From Brettanomyces bruxellensis (taxonomy: Eukaryota > Ascomycota > Pichiomycetes > Pichiales > Pichiaceae): a stretch of DNA of 64,000 nucleotides. The translations under genes were made by a program, and so were the position numbers. The DNA lies in assembly GCF_011074885.1 (NCBI RefSeq), contig NC_054690.1, positions 2,857,001 through 2,921,000 of the forward strand, read 5' to 3'. The stretch's first letter is position 1; each line of letters begins with the position of its first letter. Below, piece after piece: positions 1 through 9,820 of the stretch. Below the pieces are notes generated by a model that was given only the letters and a program-made list of their open reading frames with translations, ran no database searches and was not told the DNA's origin.

Positions 1-1
1 A

Positions 2-403
2 GTTAGGACTCAACGGATCAAGAAATTAATCAAGACTAGGTACACAACAAAGAATTCGAAACTTGGAACTTCACTTATTTGCAAAGAGTCACCACGCTTA
101 ACCAAGCCAACAAGAAAGTTACTAAGAGAAGCAGTAGAGAGGAGGTCCAAAGATGAAAAGTCGTGCTCTTCGCACTTATCAATTTTAGAGATGGAAAGTA
201 TTATCCCTTCGGATTGCGATTTAAGCTTATCTTTTAGTGAGAAAAGAGGTGTCGATTGCAATGCAAAAGGGATAAATAGTAAGTTGAGAGTAAGCAGGAA
301 TCAAACCTTCACCAATTTATTGAAGGTTCATAATAAAGCAAAGACAAATTTAGGAATTAAAAATTTTGTGGAGCAAGAATCAGACGTAATAATTATAGAT
401 TGA
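2..403 (+). CDS. C-terminal fragment of an unidentified protein (5' end outside window)
   Basis: The frame is open from the first bases of the window to a TGA at 401-403, giving about 133 residues with no start needed inside the window; the first in-frame ATG is at 191. The fragment is basic and serine/lysine rich, with no domain I recognise. It ends in Glu-Ser-Asp-Val-Ile-Ile-Ile-Asp, a hydrophobic run flanked by acids that resembles a SUMO-interacting motif. The stop lies 77 bp from the stop of the convergent nucleoporin gene. The open frame could in principle be chance, but 400 bp without a stop in DNA this AT-rich favours a real gene end. Function unknown. Confidence 0.55.
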   Translation, partial: VRTQRIKKLIKTRYTTKNSKLGTSLICKESPRLTKPTRKLLREAVERRSKDEKSCSSHLSILEMESIIPSDCDLSLSFSEKRGVDCNAKGINSKLRVSRNQTFTNLLKVHNKAKTNLGIKNFVEQESDVIIID

Positions 404-480
404 TAATGTGAATTATTTTATCTATTTTGACTTCTATAATTATTTAGCAAATGGTATAGAGATAATGGAGAACAGCCACC

Positions 481-3400
481 TTACACTAGCTTTCCAACAG
501 ATTTTATATATTCATAAATGGGATCAGTCTTAATCGAATAAGATTGCATTGTTCTTATCATGCTGCTATCAGGAATGGCATCCCGAAGCGTTTTATCTTC
601 TTTATACCAGCTCTTAATGAGATAACACATTTCATTGTCGAGAATTTTTAGATATCCCTTGAAGACTTCGAAAGTTGTAGCCTCAATAATATTCCTCAAG
701 TTGTAGTACAGTTTATCGTAAGGGACTCCGGATCCAACAAAGCAATCAACAATGCTTCCTGCTGGTGTATTATACCTCTTCGAAAATTCATCACTATACA
801 TATATTTTGCCAATAGCTCAAATATATCCATAATTGGGAACAGAACATCGGTGTTACTCAACTTTGATCCCACCAAAACAAAATTTCCAGACAAAATTTG
901 ATAAAATGGTTCATTTTCAGCATCTTTCTTTTGAAGATGTAAATAATACCATTTCCCGAATAATGATTCCCATTTACTTCGAATATCTTCAGCATTTCTA
1001 TGATCAGAAATTTTAAATGTCAAAAGACCCAATTCATAATAACCTAATGGATCAATGTAATTATTGTAAAGATCGCTCACAGACAAAATTTTGGAGTTCA
1101 GAACCGAGATGGCATTTTTTTTGGCGAAATTGTTTATTCTAGTATCTTCCTTAATCGTCAAAACTAACTCATCTTGCAAGTTTGAAACGCTTATAAGGTC
1201 GGAAATATCAGATGCGAGAATGACAACATCCTTATGTAAGTCTTGTGCCGAGATACAGCGACAAAATCCATTTGCACGTGAAAGAAACTCGATTCTTGCT
1301 GGTAGATCAAGGTCAAAGTCCGACAACGCAAGTGATCTCAAAACTTTTGAAGCATCAAAGTACATATGTCTTCTTGAATAATAAACCCAAAGCAACTTAG
1401 CAATATTAAGGTCCCTCACTCCATAAGAAATGAGAAACTGAAGAATGAATGGTGTTTCAAGATCCAATAACCGCTCACCAACACCATTTGCTATGAACCA
1501 CTCATAAAACCTGTAGTGAAAGATTCTATCATCGTAGCTAACGCATACCTTGTAACAACGATCTCTAATTTCCGAATATTGTGTAATAAGTCTTCCATTT
1601 TCATCCATAAACGCTGCATTTGTTTGAAACTTGTTCAACTTTTTCTGCCCCGAAGTGCTATTCACACTAGAATATATCATATCCACCGTGGATGAGAGTG
1701 TGCTCTCTGAAGCTTTCTCTAAACTCAAAATCGCTTTCTTGTCAACATCAGCCAAAATTTGAAAAATAAGCTGATATATATTTAACCTCCGTTCATACGA
1801 ATTTTTCATAGTTGTATCTTTCAATATCTGACTTGAGATATCCTTTTCATAGTGTTCACTCAACTTGATTTGTTTCGATGTATTTGCCACATCTAAAAGA
1901 AATTTCACAGCACCATCATAGTACTCTAGATGAAGCATTATGTTCACACAATCAGTAATAATCTCTTCCGACAACGAGTCCGCGGTCTCAGTTAATAGTT
2001 TAACGGCAGCCCTCAAATAGTTCATTTTCATCTCACCATCATTATTATTCATATAATCTTTGGCCTTTTTCAAGCTTTCAATGGCTTTGAAAATAAGAAC
2101 ATCACCAGTGGAGCAAAATGATCCACATTTTTCTTGTAAAGCATTGGCAACAACTTCCACCGAATTTCCCGAAGCGATACTCTTATTTATAACGGACGAT
2201 AAAATCTCTTTAAGTAGTCGGGAAACATAGGGATCAGAGGAAGCAAAAAATTCACTAAATGTTAGACAGCTTAGGTCAACCTGAGATTGCAAAGGGAGGT
2301 AATGAATTAAATCTTCAAATGATTTCGCTCCGGAATCATCACTCACCAAAATCGTCAAGAACGAGAGCCCCTCTTTAACGGTATTTAGCATCTTAATCAT
2401 CGCCTCGAAACCCATATTCTCTGCCTGCAAACAAACTTCCGACTCTTTTTCCTTCCATATAGAGGAATCTATGGAATGACCATAAGAAGAAAGAGCAGGA
2501 AGAAATTTCTTATTTTCATCAAAAAACTTAACCAGAATAAGAATAGAGCAAAGAAAGTACTCAAGCTGTTTCTTTGTAAGATTGAGACCATCTAAAATAA
2601 CTTTATTGCTTTTCATTTTCCTAATAGATTCGACATTGATGTAACCATCCCTATTGAATTTAACTTCTGGCTTTAATTTAAAAACAACTCTTCCCCAAAA
2701 TGTTCGAACAAGTCTTGACACTAAAATAATTAAGGCCAGCAACTTATCACTCATTTCAACGTCGTTAACTGAAGGTTGTACCTTTTTGGTCAATTTAGCA
2801 TTCTTACCACCAGAAACAAAATACTTAGTTGCCAGATTTCTGAAGCTATCGGATTTGCCATACTTACAAGCTAAGTATAATGAAGATGAACATGCCTCTT
2901 CAGTGCCATACTTTTTGGAAAATTCAGAGAAAGTCAAATCATTTAGGGAATCATTAAGAATAAGATCTGGCGTTCTGTATCTGTAAACATGAATTCCTGT
3001 ACCGGTTAGAACTGCAAATTCAAGAGGCAAACCAGTGTACTGTGATGCAAACTCATTGCAATATCCTTCCGGAGTGTTTGTGGCATTAAAACTAGGTGTC
3101 AATTGAACAATTGAATGAATTCTCTCGAAAACATCATGGAGTTCGAAGTCCTCGATATATTGCGAAGCACTTTTCAAAATACCATAATCTGGAACAGAAG
3201 TAAACAACCTCTTTCCCTTCGCAATACCAATAAATATTCCGGGTGAAATAATCAGACATTTAGAGAGTTCATCAAGAAGTTGCGACGTTTCTTGGGCTTG
3301 CTTTAAGTCTTGAACAGTCATTGTATTATTCACTGGATTCTTTGTAATTGATGATTTTGAAGTGGACGATAATGGAGCCGAATTGGATCCCATAAAGCTT

Positions 3401-4836
3401 TGTTCTCGCAGTAGTTGTTCTTGCTTTTTCTTTTCTGCCTCATCATAAAACTTAGCATCTGGGGGAGGAAATTTGGTTTGATTTGCCGTTAATGTTAACC
3501 TATCACCATACATAGTGCTTCCATTCAAGTATATTCTGCATCCAGAACTTGTTACTGCGACCAAAAATAAGTTTCTATTCTCGTCCTTCGATATAGGGAA
3601 AATATTGACAATTTTGATTTTATTGCGTGCTAACAATGGCGTCTTTAAATTCACTGTTGTAGTTGATAGTTCTTTTAACAAATCAAATGGCCGCTTTGTA
3701 ATTTTGTAGCCCAAAGTTGTCATGCCCTTTGTAGTTCGCAGCCTATAGGCCTTAATAATTGATTTCGATGATAACGTGTATAAAATTCCACGGGATTGAT
3801 CTAATTTGAGTTCAATTATTGACTCTGCCTTAGACGTTATATCAGAAGAGCCACCAAGAAAACTGGTGAAGTTTGATAACACTGAGGGCAGAACAGTTGA
3901 CATACTTGATTTTGTAAGGCATTCCTTAGAGCAATTCCTGCTAAACCACTCGTCATCACTGGTGTATTTTAATTTCCAAATCCCTTCATTATCTCCTGCA
4001 CCAGTAAAAAATACTTCACCTGTACGATCATAGCAAACAAACTTGTTAGCCAGCAAGCCTTGAGTCGAAACTGACATTTTCGTATCCGAGATATCAACAT
4101 GTTCTTTCGATGTCTGTACTGCAAGAATACGAATGTGCGATACAGTGGAAACTAATATGATATATTTCACTGTATTTACGAAGACATTTGTTTTTGGTTT
4201 CATTAACCTGACATCAAGAATGGTACTTTTAAAGTCATCCATAGTGTAATATTCTAGATCCGATGATGGTGCTGAGGAGGCTGAATAATTCCAAATAATC
4301 AGTTTGTCATCAATAGCTAACCATGCTCTCTGAAGTTCAGGAAAAACACCCATATTCGTGATACAATCAAAGCTTTTGTACTTTCGAAAAATTGAATCCG
4401 GGATATTATAAATTTCAGCCTTCTCAAAACGAGAAAATGGACCTAAAGTGATATTTGGCTTGTAATTATAATTGTCAACGGCATATTTTGAGAGAATATC
4501 ATATATTGGTGGTGTACTGTTATCTTTTTCAATCATATTTGTCACGCAACCAGACGCAAAGAGAAGAGGAGAAGATGAATTTAAAGGAGGATGAACTAAT
4601 CTGCCATTAGACGATTCTCCTTGTCGATTGGTCTTCATGAATTGGCTAGAAGAACTTGCCAATGAGTTACCAGTTCTCCCGGTAAAGAACGATCCAGCAA
4701 ATGAAAGCTTATTTGTAGACTTCAAAATTTTCTCTGCTCTTCGGCGCTGCAACTCCGACTTTTCAATCTTCAGGTGGTCTTTACTATCGGTTGAATCATG
4801 ATTAGAACCCCAAGCTTGAGGAAATTGAAATGACAT
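481..4836 (-). CDS. NUP170: Nuclear pore inner-ring nucleoporin, Nup155/Nup170/Nup157 family
   Basis: Encodes about 1,451 residues, close to S. cerevisiae Nup170 (1,502) and Nup157 (1,391). The family forms the inner ring of the nuclear pore and links the scaffold to the pore membrane. The N-terminal half (roughly residues 90-560) reads as the Nucleoporin_N beta-propeller, including a conserved-looking KFYDEAEKKKQEQ segment. The rest is the long alpha-helical solenoid typical of the family. The frame can be extended to 4866 only with a GTG codon, so the first ATG, at 4834-4836 (MSFQFPQAWG), is chosen as the start. Only one member of the NUP170/NUP157 pair is seen, as expected outside the whole-genome-duplication clade; the symbol could equally be NUP157. 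Confidence 0.9.
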   Translation of the reverse strand: MSFQFPQAWGSNHDSTDSKDHLKIEKSELQRRRAEKILKSTNKLSFAGSFFTGRTGNSLASSSSQFMKTNRQGESSNGRLVHPPLNSSSPLLFASGCVTNMIEKDNSTPPIYDILSKYAVDNYNYKPNITLGPFSRFEKAEIYNIPDSIFRKYKSFDCITNMGVFPELQRAWLAIDDKLIIWNYSASSAPSSDLEYYTMDDFKSTILDVRLMKPKTNVFVNTVKYIILVSTVSHIRILAVQTSKEHVDISDTKMSVSTQGLLANKFVCYDRTGEVFFTGAGDNEGIWKLKYTSDDEWFSRNCSKECLTKSSMSTVLPSVLSNFTSFLGGSSDITSKAESIIELKLDQSRGILYTLSSKSIIKAYRLRTTKGMTTLGYKITKRPFDLLKELSTTTVNLKTPLLARNKIKIVNIFPISKDENRNLFLVAVTSSGCRIYLNGSTMYGDRLTLTANQTKFPPPDAKFYDEAEKKKQEQLLREQSFMGSNSAPLSSTSKSSITKNPVNNTMTVQDLKQAQETSQLLDELSKCLIISPGIFIGIAKGKRLFTSVPDYGILKSASQYIEDFELHDVFERIHSIVQLTPSFNATNTPEGYCNEFASQYTGLPLEFAVLTGTGIHVYRYRTPDLILNDSLNDLTFSEFSKKYGTEEACSSSLYLACKYGKSDSFRNLATKYFVSGGKNAKLTKKVQPSVNDVEMSDKLLALIILVSRLVRTFWGRVVFKLKPEVKFNRDGYINVESIRKMKSNKVILDGLNLTKKQLEYFLCSILILVKFFDENKKFLPALSSYGHSIDSSIWKEKESEVCLQAENMGFEAMIKMLNTVKEGLSFLTILVSDDSGAKSFEDLIHYLPLQSQVDLSCLTFSEFFASSDPYVSRLLKEILSSVINKSIASGNSVEVVANALQEKCGSFCSTGDVLIFKAIESLKKAKDYMNNNDGEMKMNYLRAAVKLLTETADSLSEEIITDCVNIMLHLEYYDGAVKFLLDVANTSKQIKLSEHYEKDISSQILKDTTMKNSYERRLNIYQLIFQILADVDKKAILSLEKASESTLSSTVDMIYSSVNSTSGQKKLNKFQTNAAFMDENGRLITQYSEIRDRCYKVCVSYDDRIFHYRFYEWFIANGVGERLLDLETPFILQFLISYGVRDLNIAKLLWVYYSRRHMYFDASKVLRSLALSDFDLDLPARIEFLSRANGFCRCISAQDLHKDVVILASDISDLISVSNLQDELVLTIKEDTRINNFAKKNAISVLNSKILSVSDLYNNYIDPLGYYELGLLTFKISDHRNAEDIRSKWESLFGKWYYLHLQKKDAENEPFYQILSGNFVLVGSKLSNTDVLFPIMDIFELLAKYMYSDEFSKRYNTPAGSIVDCFVGSGVPYDKLYYNLRNIIEATTFEVFKGYLKILDNEMCYLIKSWYKEDKTLRDAIPDSSMIRTMQSYSIKTDPIYEYIKSVGKLV

Positions 4837-5418
4837 AATGATCTTGAATATAAAAGGATTACACACTAGATCCTAGTGTACTTTGAAAAATCCAGGACTA
4901 GAGTCAAACTGTATTAAACAAGAAAGAGATCAAAGTGTCGCATCTTAAGCAGGTTTGTTTATGTTCGTGGAGCTAACTTTGGCAAAATTTTTTGACTGAA
5001 CTTGAATTTGTAACAATATTTTCTTCGGAAATTTTGAAGTACATGTATTTTGTAGTAGATTCGTCGATAGTCGCACCCAAAAAGTGACACAGCCTTACTT
5101 TGAAACCAAGACAAATTCACTCAAAGCTTCTTTTATACGCTTCTTTACTTCCTATCCTTTCTTTATTCAGTATTAAAAGCACTCAATCAACTAGTTAACA
5201 GCTTTTATCGTAAAACAATCGATATCACACTTACAGTAAATCAACAGCTAACAAATAACACTGAGTGCTATTTTTTTTTCTTCCGACTCTCTTCTCGATC
5301 CTCCTCCCCAAGGCTTTAACATACTTAAATCGTCAACTTTAAATATATGGTTATACACAGCTTTGCAAACGTGCCTCTGAATGAAATTAGGTCCAATTAT
5401 TACAGAGATTACATTTTT

Positions 5419-5464
5419 CTTTGCTGCTTAGATGCATCGTGCTTTGCTGCTTGGATGCATCATG
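5419..5464. repeat. 23-bp tandem direct repeat, two copies
   Basis: Copy 1 (5419-5441) and copy 2 (5442-5464) differ at two positions, and a third partial copy starts at 5465 (ctttgc). The unit carries GATGCATC, itself a palindrome. Probably a local slippage duplication in the GSH2/NUP170 spacer; no function is evident. Confidence 0.8.
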
Positions 5465-5763
5465 CTTTGCGCCGATTGTTCGCAAACATACGTTTTAATT
5501 TTTTAAATTCCTTTTTATTTCAATTACAATGGCGTTGCATCTAAGTTTAGAAAAAATATATTTGTTCATCAAATAAGTGTTACGTTGGGAACTGTGTACT
5601 ACTTAAATCGCAGTGAAAAGGGTGGGCATTTAAACGCATTGAGTGATGTTGGTTTTAGGGGTACCGCCAAATGATAAATAGTATGTTCAAAAATCAAATT
5701 GGGGAAGCATCCTAACACCATAGTTGTTGCATGCTTTCTTTTCTAAAAACTGTGGCGGAAAAT

Positions 5764-5783
5764 GCATTACTAAAAAGTAATGC
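5764..5783. promoter_or_regulatory. 20-bp inverted repeat containing a Yap1-type element
   Basis: The sequence is GCATTACT-AAAA-AGTAATGC, a perfect 8-bp inverted repeat with an AAAA centre. It includes TTACTAA at 5767-5773, the consensus AP-1-like Yap1 response element. It lies about 245 bp upstream of the GSH2 ATG. Yap1 control of glutathione genes is established in S. cerevisiae; its use here is inferred. Confidence 0.5.
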
Positions 5784-5869
5784 TGCTACCCCAGCAGATT
5801 CGACATATTAAAAATGAAATATTTCGGAGGAAATTTAACAATGCAGAACTAATCGGAGTGAACTACCAA

Positions 5870-5876
5870 TTAGTAA
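5870..5876 (-). promoter_or_regulatory. Second Yap1-type element (TTAGTAA, reverse TTACTAA)
   Basis: TTAGTAA on the plus strand is the reverse complement of the Yap1 element TTACTAA. It lies about 140 bp upstream of GSH2 and about 100 bp from the first site. Two exact heptamers in one promoter support, but do not prove, oxidative-stress control. Confidence 0.45.
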
Positions 5877-6015
5877 TTGATGATAATTCGCAAGAACAGG
5901 AAAAACAGCGAAGTATTTCTATGTTACGTCTAAGAGTGATTGGTGTGGTTCTAAGTGATAGAGGTAATTCACCACTTAAGGTTAAATTTCACTCTACCGC
6001 ATCATAATACGAAAC

Positions 6016-7470
6016 ATGCATTCAGGTCCAAAAGAATTTCCAACTTTAAATTCTAAGGAAAAAGATAATTTGGTCGATGAACTAACACAGTACGGATTAG
6101 CCAACGGGCTGATCATGTATCCTGAAGGATTCAAGAGCTTTGAAGCCGATTTGGCCCCAGTGACTATTTTTCCCACGCCGTTTCCACGTTCTGAGTTTGA
6201 AAAGGCAAAGGCATTAGCAAATCCGTTTTCGACGCTCTATGGCAATATCGTTTCAGAGAAAAAGTGGCTCTTAAACATTGCAGAGGAGCTGAGCAAATCT
6301 GATCCAGGTTTTACAGGAAAGCTTTATGAATGCTATAAAAAGGCAAAAAATGAAGGCATTGCTCAAAATGTCTCCCTTGCGTTGACCAGGTCAGACTATA
6401 TGTTTGACACCATTACTAAGGAAATTAAGCAGGTGGAATATAATACGGTCAGCGTTTCCTTTGCTGGTTTGTCAAACAAAGTTGGTCGAGCACACAAATA
6501 TTTAAATGATTCTGGCTTGTATAAATATGGAAAGAGATATTACCATGAGGCAGAGCTTGCTATTAGTGAATCTCCAGATGGCTTGGCCGAAGGCCTTGGT
6601 GAGGCTGCGAGATATTATAATAATCACTTTGCTGATTCTAAAAATACTATTGTGCTATTTGTCATTCAGCCCAGTGAAAGAAATGCATTTGACCAAAGAT
6701 TGATTGAATATAGTTTACTTAGGAAATTTGATGTTAGATCCAAGAGGGTTGAACTTGCCAAATTTACTACCAGAACAAAGGTTGATAAAGAATCCAGAAG
6801 ACTTTATTTGGACAATGATGAGGTTTCAGTTGTTTATTACCGTTCAGGTTATAGTCCATCCGAGTACAATAATGAAGCTGCTTGGGATGCCAGAGTTTTA
6901 GCGGAAACAACAACGGCAATAAAATGTCCATCATTACTTGTTCAGTTAAGTGGTGCAAAGAAAATACAACAGCTTCTCACAAACCCCCAGATTCTGGATC
7001 AATTTTATCCTCCGTCTTCTTCTTACAGAAAGGAACTTGAATCAACGTTCTGTAAAATTTATCCGTTAGATGGCTCTGACAAGGCTCAAAATGCAAGGAA
7101 ACTTGCATTTGAGCATCCAGAAAACTATGTTCTCAAACCGCAGCGTGAAGGGGGTGGCAACAATATATACAAAGAGGATATTCCAGGCTTCTTAAATTCA
7201 ATTCCAGAAAGCCAGTGGGCTGGATACATATTGATGGAGCTTATTCATCCACCGTTGGAAAAAAATGTCCTTCTTCGTAATGGCAAACTTTTTAGCGATG
7301 GTATAGTGTCGGAATTAGGGATATATAATTCCTTGCTCTTTGACGAAAATACTGGCATGGCCATAAAGAATACTTATGGTGGGCATTTACTTAGATCGAA
7401 GATCAGTACCAGCAACGAAGGTGGCGTCGCAGCTGGCTATGGGTGCGTTGATAGTTTATATCTATACTAA
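6016..7470 (+). CDS. GSH2: Glutathione synthetase
   Basis: Encodes 484 residues; S. cerevisiae Gsh2 has 491. The enzyme joins glycine to gamma-glutamylcysteine with ATP, the second step of glutathione synthesis, in the cytosol. Diagnostic eukaryotic motifs are present: the substrate-contact RSGY near residue 279, the glycine-rich nucleotide loop EGGGNNIY near 377, and the C-terminal loop NEGGVAAGYGCVDSLYLY, which runs to the stop as in the family. The ATG at 6016 gives a full-length N-terminus. The upstream region carries two TTACTAA-type sites. The gene converges with the AIM34-like gene downstream. Confidence 0.96.
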   Translation: MHSGPKEFPTLNSKEKDNLVDELTQYGLANGLIMYPEGFKSFEADLAPVTIFPTPFPRSEFEKAKALANPFSTLYGNIVSEKKWLLNIAEELSKSDPGFTGKLYECYKKAKNEGIAQNVSLALTRSDYMFDTITKEIKQVEYNTVSVSFAGLSNKVGRAHKYLNDSGLYKYGKRYYHEAELAISESPDGLAEGLGEAARYYNNHFADSKNTIVLFVIQPSERNAFDQRLIEYSLLRKFDVRSKRVELAKFTTRTKVDKESRRLYLDNDEVSVVYYRSGYSPSEYNNEAAWDARVLAETTTAIKCPSLLVQLSGAKKIQQLLTNPQILDQFYPPSSSYRKELESTFCKIYPLDGSDKAQNARKLAFEHPENYVLKPQREGGGNNIYKEDIPGFLNSIPESQWAGYILMELIHPPLEKNVLLRNGKLFSDGIVSELGIYNSLLFDENTGMAIKNTYGGHLLRSKISTSNEGGVAAGYGCVDSLYLY

Positions 7471-7817
7471 ATTTAATATACGATGTGCAACTAGTGAGAA
7501 CCAAAACGTATATATCATAGATATATATATATTCATAAACCAACATGAACAAACAACATACAATAGGCGAAACAATAACGTAATTTGTAAAATTTAGCAC
7601 ATTGGCTAATCATTAATATTCTGTGCACAGGGCCGACTTTAAAAAAGCGTGCATCCATATTAGCCCCTAAGCATGCATACACTATGCACAACACTGCTCG
7701 GACATAAAATGCAATACATCTGAGAATGGATAAACTTCGACGTTTTCAACGAGGACACTCAATAGAATCCTCAGTTGATCGACAATCCATTAATCAGGAA
7801 TTTCCGGAAATTAAAAC
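7471..7817. other. Convergent spacer GSH2 / AIM34-like
   Basis: About 350 bp between two stops. It holds a short alternating AT tract around 7520 that could serve as a bidirectional 3' end signal. No gene seen. Confidence 0.6.
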
Positions 7818-8921
7818 TTAATTATTTATCTCAACTTTATTTGCTCCAGACCACCAAACCATAGTTAAAACTGAAAATGATCCCCAAAACAAAATGTCAC
7901 GTTTACCAAAGTCCGAAAAGTTTGCCGAACCTTTTTCACTTTTAGTGTTGGTTTTGAAGCTAAGCCTGGTTATACCATTTTTGTTGAAGCCATTGGGAAT
8001 TTGCTCAAGTGACTCCTCTTTAGATGTAGCATGCTCTTTTGCGAAATTTTCGTCGGTAAACTTTTTTGAAACAGACTTGAACTTCTTCCTTAAAGCACTT
8101 CCATCCATTCTGGAACCTTTTTCCGCCTTGGCTTTTTTAACTGTGAATTTCTTCAAGTTGTTAGCTTCTGGAGAGGCAACCGCCTCAAATTTTGTTTTGG
8201 AAGATGCATTTGTAGCTCTCATTTCCTTCACATGTACGCTTGCATTATTATCCAAATTATGATTACAAGAATCCGAAACGTGTTGTACAGGATCAAACAC
8301 TTTTTTTGCTGGCTTATTAAAATCAATTTTATGTTGATCTTTCTTGACATTTGCCGCAGTTGTAGTACTAACATGTCTCACATAAGTGTCCTTGGCATAA
8401 TTAATAACCGATTGGTTCACATCAGGGGATAAATAACTCTGCCCCTTGAGAATAACTTTTCCTTCTTTCATATTTTTTTTCTTACACTCTTGTGCCTGTC
8501 TAACTGACTTCGTTCTAAGGTTGTCACCATTATTGTCAGAACGACAAAGTCGCTGAACAAGTTCGGCCTTTTTACCTGAAACCTTCAAATTTCTTTTCCG
8601 AAGCTCTGCTTTAAGTATCTGACATGTCATCGACATATATTTTGAATTCATATTATTATTTTCTTCCAATAATTCTGCTTTTTCCTTATTGGATGAACGT
8701 AGCTTTCTCTGAAGTTTAACTGGGATACGTCGACAAGATCCAACATGCTTACCCTTATGATAAGCGGCTATGGAAATTTTTTGATTAAAAAAATAGATGT
8801 CATTACTATTGTAAACAAGTTGTCGGCACATGGTTTGGGAAGTGGCTAATCCCATAGACAACCATGTACTTCGTTTCAACAAACCTCCTATGGCGGCTAC
8901 CATTTTTGGGTTTCCGATCAT
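7818..8921 (-). CDS. AIM34: SAP-domain mitochondrial protein, AIM34-like
   Basis: Encodes 367 residues. Residues about 92-130 form a SAP motif (Met-Thr-Cys-Gln-Ile-Leu-Lys-Ala-Glu-Leu-Arg-Lys-Arg-Asn-Leu, then SGKKAELVQRL), a helix-extension-helix fold usually linked to nucleic-acid binding. The N-terminus is basic and hydroxylated with few acids, like a mitochondrial presequence. A single hydrophobic segment near the C-terminus (ILFWGSFSVLTMVWW) suggests a membrane anchor. S. cerevisiae Aim34 has the same order of presequence, SAP domain and C-terminal anchor but only 198 residues; here the lysine-rich middle is much longer. The assignment rests on architecture, not alignment. A second ATG at codon 7 is a possible start. 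Confidence 0.6.
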   Translation of the reverse strand: MIGNPKMVAAIGGLLKRSTWLSMGLATSQTMCRQLVYNSNDIYFFNQKISIAAYHKGKHVGSCRRIPVKLQRKLRSSNKEKAELLEENNNMNSKYMSMTCQILKAELRKRNLKVSGKKAELVQRLCRSDNNGDNLRTKSVRQAQECKKKNMKEGKVILKGQSYLSPDVNQSVINYAKDTYVRHVSTTTAANVKKDQHKIDFNKPAKKVFDPVQHVSDSCNHNLDNNASVHVKEMRATNASSKTKFEAVASPEANNLKKFTVKKAKAEKGSRMDGSALRKKFKSVSKKFTDENFAKEHATSKEESLEQIPNGFNKNGITRLSFKTNTKSEKGSANFSDFGKRDILFWGSFSVLTMVWWSGANKVEINN

Positions 8922-9820
8922 GCCTTGCTGGAAACGGTTTTAATGGAACCTTTAACTTAAAATACTTGAATATCGCAACAATAGAGTCGATATAACACTA
9001 TTCATAAGACTAAAAATCTTGGCGATATTTATGGACGATAAAATGATGGCGTGTTGTGGATATTGTACATATTTATGTTTATACTGTTTAATATTTTTTT
9101 TTGTACACTAAAGGTGATTCCATTGTTTTTATAAAATTGGCATCATCGAGGAAATAATTTATTTTTGTGAAGCAAATTCTTGCGAGCCTTGGTAAAATTT
9201 CGTTTACATACTTCCTGATTAGTTCAAGTCCCATAAATCCAAAATATGCCAACACAGCCCAATCATTTCATCATTAAGTTGAGACCACCACTTAACACGT
9301 TATATTGAAGTATCTAAAGTACCACTGGATTTGATATATTTTAATTTTAATTGATTATTGTGTTTTTGTCTTCGAAGACCGATGAAACTTTTTCTTTTTT
9401 GCAACGTGAAGATGACAACTCGAGATCAGCATCATTCAGTGCAGGAATAGTCTTTTGACCAGACAAACCTTTCAAAATGAATTATTTAGCTTAAAGCACT
9501 CATCCTTAAATCTTTATAAATTTACCTCGTCATGCAACAATTCTGTCATCGATCTTAATAAACAAAAATATGTATGCGTTTGTAGTGTCGGCGCTGATTG
9601 CGACACACGTTATTTAGAAATTCTAATCTTTTACTATTACTATTACGATTATTCATATTATTATTATTATTATTTTTTTTTTTTTTTTTTTTTTTGAATA
9701 ACGAACTAACTAACTACTTTCATCGCAGATTTAGGATCTTGCTGAGCAACATTCTTATTACGTTAAATTACACCTCTGGAAGAATCAATCTAATCGGCCA
9801 GTAAATAATGCCAATATACA
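8922..9820. other. Divergent spacer AIM34-like / CLC gene
   Basis: About 900 bp without a gene. It includes a microsatellite (ATT units followed by a 23-base T run) at 9655-9695, about 130 bp before the CLC start. Open frames across this tract are low-complexity artefacts. Confidence 0.6.
9655..9695. repeat. ATT microsatellite plus T23 homopolymer
   Basis: TTA/ATT trinucleotides run into 23 consecutive T at 9673-9695. On the minus strand this is a long poly(dA) tract, a nucleosome-disfavouring element common in yeast promoters. It is also an error-prone region for assembly. Confidence 0.9.

Larger units (their letters stand above)
4837..6015. other. Divergent spacer, NUP170-GSH2 promoters
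   Basis: About 1.2 kb with no convincing gene. It contains a poly-T tract near 5271, a 23-bp tandem duplication at 5419-5464, and the Yap1-like sites and inverted repeat close to GSH2. Two small open frames (5347-5544 and 5780-6007) have no recognisable product. Confidence 0.6.

Noticed and set aside
4837..4866. Ten-residue N-terminal extension of the nucleoporin
   Set aside because: It would need a GTG start; the first ATG gives a normal family N-terminus.
5347..5544. 65-codon frame across the 23-bp tandem repeat
   Set aside because: Low-information sequence produced by the repeat and AT-rich DNA; no start context, domain or conserved motif.
5780..6007. 75-codon ATG frame ending 9 bp before GSH2
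   Set aside because: No family resemblance; it overlaps the likely GSH2 promoter elements and its start lies in the inverted repeat. More likely chance than a gene.
9455..9804. Tyr/Phe and Leu-rich frames over the ATT and poly-T tract
   Set aside because: Products are microsatellite translation artefacts.
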